Part shown: positions 28,845 to 36,464 of the stretch, piece by piece
Numbering within the stretch: position 1 is the stretch's first letter
Layout of the letters: every line of letters begins with the position of its first letter
Assembly: GCF_024181405.1 (NCBI RefSeq)
Contig: NZ_CP051302.1
Location: 1,798,001 to 1,862,000 of the forward strand
Direction: 5' to 3'
Length of the DNA stretch: 64,000 nt
Source of the DNA: Treponema denticola
GTDB taxonomy: Bacteria > Spirochaetota > Spirochaetia > Treponematales > Treponemataceae
Notes under the pieces: model-generated
Database searches by the model: none
What the model saw: the letters and a program-made list of their open reading frames with translations, nothing else
What the model was told of the DNA's origin: nothing
Program-made: the position numbers and the translations under genes

Positions 28845-28876
28845 ATAACTGGTTATCATGATAACTGGTTATCACG
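28845..28876. repeat. Tandem 16-bp palindromic repeat before aroK (operator-like)
   Basis: ATAACTGGTTATCATG is followed directly by ATAACTGGTTATCACG. Each unit contains an inverted repeat (ATAAC/GTTAT), and across the junction TGATAAC-CA-GTTATCA reads as a palindrome on the minus strand. It sits in the 45-nt gap between the lipoprotein stop and aroK, directly before the aroK Shine-Dalgarno. A regulator binding site or mRNA hairpin are both possible. Confidence 0.6.
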
Positions 28877-28878
28877 AT

Positions 28879-29343
28879 TTATTTCTTTTCGATTTTACGC
28901 AAAATGAGAAGCTCAGCCAATTCGCCCGAATAAGGTTTTCTTTGAGCGTTTAAAAAAGAAAGAGAACCGTCATCATTTTTTATAAAGAATTCGCTAGGAA
29001 TGTTTTGTCTAAAATACAAAATAATAATTCCGTCCTTCGCTATAAGCCAATTACCATGCGAGATTTCAGGTTCCGTTCTTCCTTCTTTAAAAACTAAAAC
29101 CCTTGCAGTTTGATCGGAGTTAAATTCTACCGAGTAGCTTGTAATTCCGCTTCGGGATGCAGGAAGGTCCATAACATAAACACCCAAAAAAGGATCTTCC
29201 GGTTCTTTTTCGATTAAAACCTCAGGCTTAGGAGGCTCCAATGGTTCTGCAATTCGGCGGCTCTTACAAGAAAAAAACAACAAGACAACAAAAAGCGGAG
29301 TACAGAAAAAAAATGTCAATAATTTAAATCTTCGGTTTTTAAT
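28879..29343 (-). CDS. Small lipoprotein with ATT or TTG start
   Basis: About 154 aa if started at an ATT codon (29341-29343), which has GAGG at the ideal 8-nt distance (29352-29355). It then gives a basic signal peptide KNRRFKLLTFFFC and lipobox LLFFSC. Starting at the TTG at 29319 would lose the positive N-terminus. A third option is an ATG at 29369 overlapping the previous stop, which would need one extra A in the A7 run at 29343-29349. The mature part has no recognised domain; SYSVEFNSDQTARVLVFKEG suggests a small beta-rich fold. It follows the MEMO-AMMECR1 gene within a few bases. Confidence 0.7.
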   Translation of the reverse strand: MKNRRFKLLTFFFCTPLFVVLLFFSCKSRRIAEPLEPPKPEVLIEKEPEDPFLGVYVMDLPASRSGITSYSVEFNSDQTARVLVFKEGRTEPEISHGNWLIAKDGIIILYFRQNIPSEFFIKNDDGSLSFLNAQRKPYSGELAELLILRKIEKK

Positions 29344-29361
29344 TTTTTTAACCTCGTTTTT

Positions 29362-30765
29362 TTATTCATGCCTTATAACTTCAAAGCGGTACATACGGTA
29401 AGGTTCTTCGGGGCTTATTCTGCCTTTTTGAAGAGCTATGGCGACCTGCATACCGGCGGAATCGATACCTTCAAGGTTGGGTAAAAGAAGTCCGGTCCTC
29501 GAACCCGATGAGACTATTACACCGAAACGTTTTACATCCAAATCCGAAATCGATTTTATTTCTTCCGGTTCTAAAAGAATATCGACAGAACAAACAATTT
29601 CGTCCATTTCGGATAAATCGACAGGAAGAAACCGTGGATCATTCAAAGCTGCCGATACTGCATTTTTAATTATTTCTTCACTTATGCGGCTTTTGGTAGG
29701 AAGTATTGTACCTATACATCCTCGAAGCTCCCCTTTTTTCTTTAAGCATACAAAAACGCCGGCCTTTCCCGATTGGATGCCCTCGGTATTCTTAGGCTTT
29801 AAAAACTTATTATGCTTTAAATAGTAGATAATACTCCTTCGTGCAAGATTTATATAAGGGTCGTTTGTTTGAGAATCGGGCAATAGAAATTTCTTTTTTT
29901 CTTTAAAAACAACCTCTAAGTCCTCATCTTCCGTCTGCCTTATAGATTCAACCTTAAATCGAGCAACACCGTATCCGACTCCGAATGGGCCTTCGTAGGA
30001 AAGCAGCTCTTGAGAATGTTTATAGCAGGATAAAAGCCCCGATAAAATTAAAAAAGAATTAAGCCCGCACTCCCCCGCCCTTTCGGTAAGCAAAGGAGGA
30101 ATATCGGCAAATTCGGAAAGGCTTCCCTTTTCTATAATTCTTACAAATTCCTTATCGAATTTGGGTCCTTCAGGGGCAAAACCGTAAGGGCCTGTAGAAA
30201 GAAGCCGATGTGAAAGATCTCCGCTCGCAATAAAAACCGATTTGCATTTTTTTTCTTCAATAATATCGGAAAGAATTGACCCGAATTCTTCAAGCATTGC
30301 GCTCAACATAATTCCATAATTTATATGCACAAGAGAAAAATTTAAAAACTCGGAACTTATAAAATAAAGCGGAACAAAGGAGCCGTGATCTAGATTCATA
30401 TCTACAGCCGCATAAGGGAAGCCTGTCTTTTTGCATTTTTTGATTATTTCTTTTACAATCCGCTCATCGTTTTTTGCCGAAAAACGCAAATCGGGACAAC
30501 CGAATTGAGCCATAGTTCCTTCGATAAGAGGAGCCGTATTTATTGTAACTGCCCCTCGGTGCATTTTTGCATGTGGAGTAATGATTATAATAGTTTCAGG
30601 TTCTATTTGCTTTACTTCTTTCGATATGGTTTTAAGAGCCTTAGAAGTTGAAGCTATTTTTTTCTCCTCTCCCCTGCCTATCTCGGGAATTATAATCGGA
30701 GGATGAGGGGTGATATATGCAGCCCTTAGATTAGTATCTTTTGAACAAAGCTCTTTTTTTCTCAT
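29362..30765 (-). CDS. LigB/MEMO-like dioxygenase-fold protein fused to AMMECR1 domain
   Basis: 467 aa. The N-terminal part (about 14-285) has class III extradiol dioxygenase/MEMO features: AAYITPHPPIIIPEIG, IITPHAKMHRGAV, LDHGSFVPLYFI and FIASGDLSHRL. The C-terminal AMMECR1 domain (about 300-467) has GVFVCLKKKGELRGCIGT and DPRFLPVDLSEM. This fused form belongs to the AmmeMemoRadiSam group, which in many genomes includes a radical SAM partner; none is next to it here. The reaction is unknown. A TATAAT box ends 6 nt before the ATG at 30765, so the transcript is probably leaderless. Confidence 0.88.
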   Translation of the reverse strand: MRKKELCSKDTNLRAAYITPHPPIIIPEIGRGEEKKIASTSKALKTISKEVKQIEPETIIIITPHAKMHRGAVTINTAPLIEGTMAQFGCPDLRFSAKNDERIVKEIIKKCKKTGFPYAAVDMNLDHGSFVPLYFISSEFLNFSLVHINYGIMLSAMLEEFGSILSDIIEEKKCKSVFIASGDLSHRLLSTGPYGFAPEGPKFDKEFVRIIEKGSLSEFADIPPLLTERAGECGLNSFLILSGLLSCYKHSQELLSYEGPFGVGYGVARFKVESIRQTEDEDLEVVFKEKKKFLLPDSQTNDPYINLARRSIIYYLKHNKFLKPKNTEGIQSGKAGVFVCLKKKGELRGCIGTILPTKSRISEEIIKNAVSAALNDPRFLPVDLSEMDEIVCSVDILLEPEEIKSISDLDVKRFGVIVSSGSRTGLLLPNLEGIDSAGMQVAIALQKGRISPEEPYRMYRFEVIRHE

Positions 30766-30771
30766 AGAATT

Positions 30772-30777
30772 ATTATA
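30772..30777 (-). promoter_or_regulatory. -10 box of MEMO-AMMECR1 gene, leaderless geometry
   Basis: TATAAT on the minus strand at 30772-30777, separated from the ATG at 30765 by 6 nt (AATTCT) with no Shine-Dalgarno. The -35 region is weak. It faces the ankyrin gene's promoter in the same 88-nt spacer. Confidence 0.6.
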
Positions 30778-30817
30778 ATATAGTTTTTAAAATTATACCA
30801 GCATAAAATCTCTTCTA

Positions 30818-30846
30818 TTTACTTTTTTTTTATAAGAAGATATAAT
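30818..30846 (+). promoter_or_regulatory. Promoter of ankyrin gene, leaderless geometry
   Basis: TTTACT (30818-30823), 17 nt, TATAAT (30841-30846), then 7 nt to the ATG at 30854. No Shine-Dalgarno is present between them. Confidence 0.62.
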
Positions 30847-30853
30847 AAGCTTT

Positions 30854-31756
30854 ATGAATGTCGCTATTTTCTATGATGAAAAGAAAAAAGACGCAGCGAT
30901 GGCTATTAAAAATATAATCATATCCCATGAATGTGATGTAACTTTATACAATGAAGATGAGATATGGAAAGATGAAAATTTACACACGCCGCGCCATATT
31001 ATGAAAAACATTACTCATGTTCTCTTTATTTACAGTAAAAATCCTGCTGCCTATTTGGGCTTTATGTTTTTTTCGGGCTATGCCACAGGTTTAAATCTTC
31101 CGGTTCTTGTACTTGAAGAAAGCGAAAAGCTCGAACTGCCGAAGAACTTTTTGCGTTCTTTTGTTATGCTGACAATTAAGTCCTTTGAGTCCTATTTTGA
31201 GGTAGAAAAAAAACGCTTTACGGAAAATCAGCTTAAAGAGCTGGCCCGTGCAAAACTTTTAGAAAACGGTTATTCTCTTTTTATTCCGAATTATGTGCGT
31301 GCGGTTAAAAATAACGAAAAAGAAATCGTAGAACTTTTTATCGATGCAGGCTTTGACCCTTCGCAAAAAGATTCCCTCGGAACACCGGTTTTATCCCTTG
31401 CCGTAAGAAACAAATGTTTTGAAACACTTGAACTCCTGCTTGAAAAAGGGGCGGCAATAAACCTTTGCGCAGAAGACAGAAACTACTCGGCCTTGATGGA
31501 TGCGGCTCAAGTCGGATACCTTGAAGCGGTACAAGCCCTCCTCGAAAAAAAAGCCGATACCAATATTCAAAGCAAGGACGGACAAACAGCCTTGATTCTT
31601 TCGGTAGGCCGTCATGAAGCCGATGTTGTGGAAATGCTTGTAAAGCACGGAGCCGACTGTAACATCAAGGACGGCCTAGGTATGTCTGCCCTTGGGTATG
31701 CAAAACTCTTCGGGGATAAAAAAATTTTATCCTTGTTTGGTGAACAAACAATATAA
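30854..31756 (+). CDS. Ankyrin-repeat protein with N-terminal TIR/Rossmann-like domain
   Basis: 300 aa. The N-terminal 125 residues (MNVAIFYDEKKKDAAMAIKN, then THVLFIYSKNPAAYLGFMFF and LPVLVLEESEKLELP) alternate strands and helices like a TIR or nucleotide-binding Rossmann fold. I could not match it to a named family. From about 145 there are four ankyrin units, including DSLGTPVLSLAVRNKCFETL, NYSALMDAAQVGYLEAVQAL and GQTALILSVGRHEADVVEML. Cytoplasmic, no signal peptide. It is divergent from MEMO-AMMECR1 and 24 nt upstream of queA. Confidence 0.82.
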   Translation: MNVAIFYDEKKKDAAMAIKNIIISHECDVTLYNEDEIWKDENLHTPRHIMKNITHVLFIYSKNPAAYLGFMFFSGYATGLNLPVLVLEESEKLELPKNFLRSFVMLTIKSFESYFEVEKKRFTENQLKELARAKLLENGYSLFIPNYVRAVKNNEKEIVELFIDAGFDPSQKDSLGTPVLSLAVRNKCFETLELLLEKGAAINLCAEDRNYSALMDAAQVGYLEAVQALLEKKADTNIQSKDGQTALILSVGRHEADVVEMLVKHGADCNIKDGLGMSALGYAKLFGDKKILSLFGEQTI

Positions 31757-31780
31757 CAACACTTATTTTGATGGAAAACT

Positions 31781-32824
31781 ATGCTTACAAAAGAATTTAA
31801 CTTTGACTTACCGGAAGAGCTGATAGCTCAATCGCCCTCCGAAAAAAGAGGCGGCGACAGGCTTTTAATTTTAGACAAACAAAGCGGAAAACTTGAAGAC
31901 AGGCTTTTTACAGAGCTGCCTGAAATTCTTCCAAAAAATGCCCTGATGGTTTTTAATAACTCGAAGGTGCGTCATGCCCGCATTTATGCAAAAAGCAAGA
32001 CAAATGCAGTATGCGAATTTTTAATGATTAATCCTATGAAGGACTCGGACGGTTCCCTTTGGCAGGTTATGGCAAAAAAAGCAAAACGCCAAAAACCCGG
32101 GAAGACCTTTTTATTTGAAGACGGAACGGAAGCTGAAATAATCGAGTCCGCGATACCTCTCGAAAGCGAATTCCGCTGTATGAAATTTAATAGGGTTATC
32201 GATGATGAGTGGCTCGATAAATACGGGCACATGCCCCTGCCTCCCTACATTCACCGAAAAGATACTCAAGAAGATGCAGACCGCTATCAGACCGTCTATG
32301 CAGAAATCTACGGCTCGATTGCGGCTCCCACTGCAGGCCTCCACTTTACCCAAGAGGTGCTTTCAAAAATAAGGGATAAGGGAATCGATATTGAATATGT
32401 AACCCTCCATGTGGGACTCGGTACCTTTCTTCCCGTACGGGCTGAAAAAATAGAAGACCATAAGATGCACACCGAACATTTTTTTATTTCGGAAAAAACG
32501 GCTCAGGCCGTTGAAAAAGCCAAGAAGGAAGGAAGGCCTATTATAGCCGTAGGAACGACCACCGTGCGTACTCTCGAATCCGCATGGGACGAAAAAAGAA
32601 AAGAATTAAAACGGGGCAATCAGTCCACGGATATTTTTATTTACCCCTCATATAAATTTAAACTGATAGATAAACTCTTTACCAATTTTCACACCCCGGA
32701 GTCGAGCCTCGTAATGCTGGTCTCCGCCCTTGCAGGAAAAGAAAATATTTTTAAAGCCTACCGCCATGCCGTCGAAGAAAAATATAAATTCTTTTCTTAC
32801 GGAGATGCAATGCTGATTTTGTAA
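31781..32824 (+). CDS. queA: S-adenosylmethionine:tRNA ribosyltransferase-isomerase
   Basis: 347 aa enzyme that transfers the ribosyl part of SAM to make epoxyqueuosine in tRNA. Family motifs visible are FDLPEELIAQSP, GDRLLILD, MVFNNSKVRHARIY, GSIAAPTAGLHFT, HVGLGTFLPV, IAVGTTTVRTLES and TNFHTPESSL. Length is normal. It follows the ankyrin gene by 24 nt. metK, the SAM synthase, is encoded 7 kb away. Confidence 0.97.
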   Translation: MLTKEFNFDLPEELIAQSPSEKRGGDRLLILDKQSGKLEDRLFTELPEILPKNALMVFNNSKVRHARIYAKSKTNAVCEFLMINPMKDSDGSLWQVMAKKAKRQKPGKTFLFEDGTEAEIIESAIPLESEFRCMKFNRVIDDEWLDKYGHMPLPPYIHRKDTQEDADRYQTVYAEIYGSIAAPTAGLHFTQEVLSKIRDKGIDIEYVTLHVGLGTFLPVRAEKIEDHKMHTEHFFISEKTAQAVEKAKKEGRPIIAVGTTTVRTLESAWDEKRKELKRGNQSTDIFIYPSYKFKLIDKLFTNFHTPESSLVMLVSALAGKENIFKAYRHAVEEKYKFFSYGDAMLIL

Positions 32825-32850
32825 TTGCAGATACCCCTTCATCCATTCAA

Positions 32851-32879
32851 TTGACTTAAAAAACTATCCGAAGTATAAT
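32851..32879 (+). promoter_or_regulatory. Promoter of class-V aminotransferase
   Basis: TTGACT (32851-32856), 17 nt, TATAAT (32874-32879), followed by GGAGG (32890-32894) and the ATG at 32907. It separates the gene from queA transcription. Confidence 0.78.
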
Positions 32880-32906
32880 AAATTTTAACGGAGGATAATA
32901 AATCTT

Positions 32907-34073
32907 ATGAAAAAGCGTATCTTTTTAGACAATGCGGCCGGTGCTTTTCCTAAGGCTCCCGGTCTCGATCAAGCTCTTGCAAGGGCGGTTAATATAGGAA
33001 CGGGAAATATTAACCGCAGTACCTATACCGAAACCGAAGAAGCAGGTCTTGCCGTCATCGAAACAAGAGAACTCTTGTGTAAGCTCTTTAATTTTCAGCC
33101 GGCAACCCATGTTATTTTTACATCGGGAGTTACGGCAAGTTTAAACTATATTATCAAGGGTTTTCTCAAATCGGGCGACAGGGTTTTAACAAGCTCCTTT
33201 GAGCATAATGCCGTAATGCGTCCTCTGGTTCAAATGGAAAAATTAGGCGTCAAGATTGACCGCATTCCTGCAATCTTAAAAAACGGAGGAGCCTTTGTAG
33301 ATACATCCTTAATCGAATCTATGATAAGGCCTGAAACCCGTCTTGCCGTTTTTTCACATGCTTCAAATGTAACGGGCTTTATTCAGCCTATCGAAGAAAT
33401 TGCCTCAATCTTAAAAAAGCACAATATTCCTTTAGTAATAGACGGAGCCCAAACTGCCGGCCACATTCCCGTCGACCTTGCAAAATTAAAACCGGCAGCC
33501 TTTTGCTTTACAGGCCATAAGGGCTTACTCGGCCCCCAAGGAACGGGAGGCATCTTATTCGATAAGGATTTTGCAAAAAAGGTTGAGCCCCTCATCACAG
33601 GCGGAACAGGAAGTGCATCCGATTCGGAAGTAACGCCCTCCTTTATGCCCGATAAATTCGAAGCCGGAACTCAAAACATAATCGGCATTGCAGGTCTTCA
33701 CCACAGCCTGAAATGGTTGGATGCTTTCGGAATTCAAAATATTCACACAAAAGAACAAAAACTGCTTAAACTATTTTTGGACGGAATAAAAGACCTTCCG
33801 ATAAAAATAGCGGGAGGAGAGTCAACTGAAAACAGGGTCGGAATTGTTTCGATAGACTTTTCCGAATTTATGGACAATGCTGAAGCCGGTGCCTCTCTCG
33901 AAGAAAAATACGGTATCCTTACCCGCTGCGGCCTCCATTGTTCGCCTTCGGCTCATAAGTCCATCGGCACTTTTCCGCAAGGCACGGTAAGATTTTCCAC
34001 AGGCCCCTTTACAATAGAAGAAGAAATTGAAACTGCCATAAAGGCCGTAAAGGAGCTTTGCCCAAGGGCTTAA
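32907..34073 (+). CDS. Class-V aminotransferase, cysteine desulfurase family
   Basis: 388 aa PLP enzyme. It starts FLDNAAGAFPKAP. The PLP lysine lies in FCFTGHKGLLGPQGTGG, and the desulfurase-type Cys is in LTRCGLHCSPSAHKSIGT near residue 350. This pattern fits the family in which NifS/CsdB-like proteins act on cysteine or selenocysteine. It is convergent with selD, their stop codons overlapping (TTAA at 34070-34073), and lies beside the other selenium genes. A role in supplying selenium to SelD is likely but inferred; general cysteine desulfurase activity is the alternative. Confidence 0.88.
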   Translation: MKKRIFLDNAAGAFPKAPGLDQALARAVNIGTGNINRSTYTETEEAGLAVIETRELLCKLFNFQPATHVIFTSGVTASLNYIIKGFLKSGDRVLTSSFEHNAVMRPLVQMEKLGVKIDRIPAILKNGGAFVDTSLIESMIRPETRLAVFSHASNVTGFIQPIEEIASILKKHNIPLVIDGAQTAGHIPVDLAKLKPAAFCFTGHKGLLGPQGTGGILFDKDFAKKVEPLITGGTGSASDSEVTPSFMPDKFEAGTQNIIGIAGLHHSLKWLDAFGIQNIHTKEQKLLKLFLDGIKDLPIKIAGGESTENRVGIVSIDFSEFMDNAEAGASLEEKYGILTRCGLHCSPSAHKSIGTFPQGTVRFSTGPFTIEEEIETAIKAVKELCPRA

Positions 34074-35134
34074 CTCACCCTAAGAATTTTTTCTTCCCGC
34101 TTGGTAACAAGGCCTATAATGGCAGGTTTGCCGCAGGGAGTATTTTCCATAGCTTGAGACAGTTCCTCGTAAAGAGCAGCGGCATCGTCCTTGTCTACCG
34201 AAATCAAAAGCCCTCCCGAAGTTTGAGGATCGAACATCAGGTCTTGGTAGGCAAGGGGAACATTTTCAAAGACAACATTATCTCCCACAAAATTTCTATT
34301 GGAGTAAACTCCTGCCGGCATCATACCCATTTCGGCACTTTCAATTACGGATTTATAAATAGGAACGGATTTATAATCAACTTCAATACTCATATCGCTT
34401 CCCTTCCCCATCTCATAAAGATGACCGAGAAGACCGAAACCGGTAATGTCGGTACAGGCATTTATTTTATATTTTACCATGATGTTGCGGGCCTTCGCAT
34501 TTAAAAAAGCCATAATCTTATAACAGCGGTCAAGTTCTTCCGGCGGCGACATGTCGGCCTTTGAAGCCGTAAGTAAAATGCCCGTGCCGATAGGCTTAGT
34601 CAAAATTAAAACATCGCCTTCCTTTGCTGTAGAATTTTCCAAAATCTTTTTAGGATGAACAAAACCGTTTACAGCCAAACCGTACTTGGGCGAGTCATCA
34701 TAAATAGTATGCCCTCCGCAGACTATAGCACCGGCCTCATAAACCTTATCAAAACCGCCGCGTAAAATTTCTTTTATCATATCTTCAGGCATATCTTTGG
34801 TAATACAAAAAAGATTTAAGGCGAGCTTAGGCTCCCCGCCCATCGCATAAATATCGCTTAAAGAATTTGCGGCGGCAACTTGCCCGAATATATAAGGATC
34901 GCCTGAAACCGGCGGAAAAAAATCTATAGTAGATATAAGAGCCGTTTCATCGTTTATCTTATAGACGGCAGCATCATCTGAAGTATTAAAACCTACGAGT
35001 AAATTATCGTCATTCCTTACGGAAAAATTTTTTAAAAGTTTATCGAGTGCACCCGCACTCAGCTTTGCACCTCAGCCCGGATTCTTTGCAGCTTTTAATA
35101 AATCGAAATCTTCATTAATAAGTGAACAGCTCAT
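34070..35134 (-). CDS. selD: Selenide, water dikinase, a selenoprotein (UGA = Sec21)
   Basis: 354 aa with an in-frame TGA at 35072-35074. ATP-dependent enzyme converting selenide to selenophosphate. The N-terminus reads MSCSLINEDFDLLKAAKNPG, then Sec21, then GAKLSAGALDKLL. Sec21 stands at the position of the catalytic Cys in the GAGCGCK motif of Cys-type SelD. Further signatures are GFNTSDDAAVYK, STIDFFPPVSGDPY, AANSLSDIYAMGGEP, CGGHTIYD and MFDPQTSGGLLI. The start at 35134 has GGAGG at 5 nt. A hairpin begins 11 nt after the TGA. A gene finder that treats TGA only as stop would truncate this to the C-terminal 257 residues. Confidence 0.96.
35045..35060 (-). promoter_or_regulatory. SECIS-like hairpin for Sec insertion in selD
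   Basis: Minus-strand GAGTGC-GGGT-GCACTC is a perfect 6-bp stem with a tetraloop GGGU. The stem starts 11 nt and the loop 17 nt after the UGA. Bacterial SECIS elements place an apical loop with a G in its first two positions at this sort of distance. The whole element is within the coding sequence. Confidence 0.85.
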
Positions 35135-35151
35135 ATCAGCCTCCGTGATGC

Positions 35152-35180
35152 AGTATCTCATAATTTTAACTTATGGTCAA
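35152..35180 (-). promoter_or_regulatory. Candidate selD promoter
   Basis: Minus-strand TTGACC (35175-35180), 17 nt, GATACT (35152-35157), about 17 nt before the ATG. The -10 is only a moderate match. Confidence 0.5.
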
Positions 35181-35196
35181 GACAAAAAAAGAGCTA

Positions 35197-35225
35197 TTGA
35201 ACATTTAATTATATAAGAGTATACT
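35197..35225 (+). promoter_or_regulatory. Promoter of FMN-binding lipoprotein
   Basis: TTGAAC (35197-35202), 17 nt, TATACT (35220-35225). It drives the gene starting at 35257 and is divergent from selD. Confidence 0.72.
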
Positions 35226-35256
35226 ATTGCTAACAAAATCTTGTTTACGGAGGAAT

Positions 35257-35889
35257 ATGATAAAAATGAGTAAAAAGATAAAAGCTATAGGATTCTTTGT
35301 AACAACTCTTTTAGTATTTGCTTTTGCTTGCGAACCGGAGATGCTTTACGGAACTGCAAAGGTAGCCGGCTCGACCCCTGCCGGTACTAATTATGAATAT
35401 GGATATTCAGTATGTATCGATGTAACCGTTGATGACCAAGGTAAAATCATCAAAGTAAGTGATGACGAGAAAAACACGGAGGCATCTATCGCAGCAGATG
35501 TTATAGGAGCTGCAGCAAGCAACAAAGCTTACTGGAAAAAATATTTGTCAGGAAAAGGTTTTGAAAAGTATAAAAACCTTACCATAGAAGATGTCAAAAA
35601 AATGAATGTCGGTTTCCCCGGAGCTCCGGGAGTTGATGCAGTAGGAGGAGCCACAGCAGCTTCCCTTGCAGTAAAGAATGCGGTTTTACAGGCTTTGGTG
35701 CTTGATGCTTCAATTAAGGAACTTGTAAACTACAAAAATCCCGACAATTATAAAAAGGGAGAACAAAAAAAATTGGAAAAAATAATTAAAGAAGGAAGAG
35801 CTCATCTGGAAACCTTAGAAACTTATGAAGAAATAGAAAAGGTTCTTGCAGAATTAAAACAAAAACTGGATGCGTTAAAAACAAAATAA
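35257..35889 (+). CDS. FMN-binding-domain lipoprotein
   Basis: About 210 aa. A signal peptide ends at a permissive lipobox AFAC (Cys near residue 25). The FMN-binding domain (about 40-160) has the flavinylation-type motif DAVGGATAAS, where the Thr would carry FMN attached by ApbE. Residues about 165-210 form a charged helix (EKIIKEGRAHLETLETYEEI). Two ATGs are possible, at 35257 (3 nt from GGAGG) and 35266 (12 nt). It may be a surface redox protein. It lies between selD and the yedE operon, and a link to selenium metabolism is not shown. Confidence 0.85.
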   Translation: MIKMSKKIKAIGFFVTTLLVFAFACEPEMLYGTAKVAGSTPAGTNYEYGYSVCIDVTVDDQGKIIKVSDDEKNTEASIAADVIGAAASNKAYWKKYLSGKGFEKYKNLTIEDVKKMNVGFPGAPGVDAVGGATAASLAVKNAVLQALVLDASIKELVNYKNPDNYKKGEQKKLEKIIKEGRAHLETLETYEEIEKVLAELKQKLDALKTK

Positions 35890-35905
35890 TTAACTAATAA
35901 AAAGC

Positions 35906-35961
35906 GGCGGCAGTATTGATGGAATCCATCCAAATCGGAAAGCTTCCGTAACACTGCCGCC
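35906..35961. terminator. Large bidirectional terminator between FMN lipoprotein and selenium operon
   Basis: A 9-bp outer stem GGCGGCAGT/ACTGCCGCC encloses about 38 nt that contains two smaller palindromes (GATGGAATCCATC and GGAAAGCTTCC). On the minus strand it is followed by GCTTTTTATT, on the plus strand by TTTAAT. It serves the convergent genes on both sides. Confidence 0.75.
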
Positions 35962-35974
35962 TTTAATCGCACCA

Positions 35975-36235
35975 TCACACCTCAACGTACTTACCGTCTT
36001 CACTTAAAAAATAAAAAGCATCGTAATCAAATTGACTAAAATAATCTTTATCAAAAGCAAGGCCTTCTTTAAAAATTAATTTTAATGCAGTGCCGCAGCT
36101 TGAACTTACAGAGCGCGGCACCGGAACCAATTTTGCAGTCAACTCTCCTGTCTTAGCATTATCCGTTTTGTTCACGGCCCTCATGCAGACAAGAGAATCA
36201 TAATGCGTATGAAAGGTAATCAAATACTCTTTCAT
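35975..36235 (-). CDS. DUF3343 putative Se/S carrier-like protein
   Basis: 86 aa, no signal or membrane segment. It opens MKEYLITFHTHYDSLVCMRA and has the family's conserved Cys in RSVSSSCGTALKL near residue 47. DUF3343 proteins are frequently encoded with selD/yedE-type genes and are proposed to carry selenium or sulfur as a perselenide or persulfide. The gene starts at the stop of the TusA-like gene (shared base at 36235) in the yedE operon, consistent with such a carrier role. Function inferred. Confidence 0.85.
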   Translation of the reverse strand: MKEYLITFHTHYDSLVCMRAVNKTDNAKTGELTAKLVPVPRSVSSSCGTALKLIFKEGLAFDKDYFSQFDYDAFYFLSEDGKYVEV

Positions 36236-36444
36236 TATTTTGATACGGCAATTTTCCAGCCGTCATCGCTAGGTTCAATCTTTGTTTTAGCCTTTGCATT
36301 ATCGCAAAAGCGTTTTATATTTTCTTTTGATGTTTCATTATCTACCAACACAACGAAGGCGGAATTTACAGCAAGAGCTTTCTTGGTTAAAACCACAGGC
36401 TCAGGGCAAGCAAGCCCTCGGGCATCTACAATAATATCAGACAT
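36235..36444 (-). CDS. TusA/SirA-like sulfur (selenium) carrier
   Basis: 69 aa. It begins MSDIIVDARGLACPEPVVLT with the carrier Cys13 in the CPxPV motif of TusA, followed by KKALAV. In selenium-linked YedF proteins such a domain is fused to a DsrE-like one, and here it is free-standing. It lies 20 nt after yedE and overlaps DUF3343 by one base. The probable role is accepting selenium from the YedE channel or from the desulfurase and passing it on. Confidence 0.9.
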   Translation of the reverse strand: MSDIIVDARGLACPEPVVLTKKALAVNSAFVVLVDNETSKENIKRFCDNAKAKTKIEPSDDGWKIAVSK

Positions 36445-36464
36445 AATCTTCTCCTAATAAAAAC

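Noticed and set aside
34070..34843. SelD as a short protein starting at 34843 (MGGEPK)
   Set aside because: The conserved N-terminal half continues upstream in the same frame across one TGA to an ATG with GGAGG at 35134, so the short form is an artefact of reading TGA as stop.
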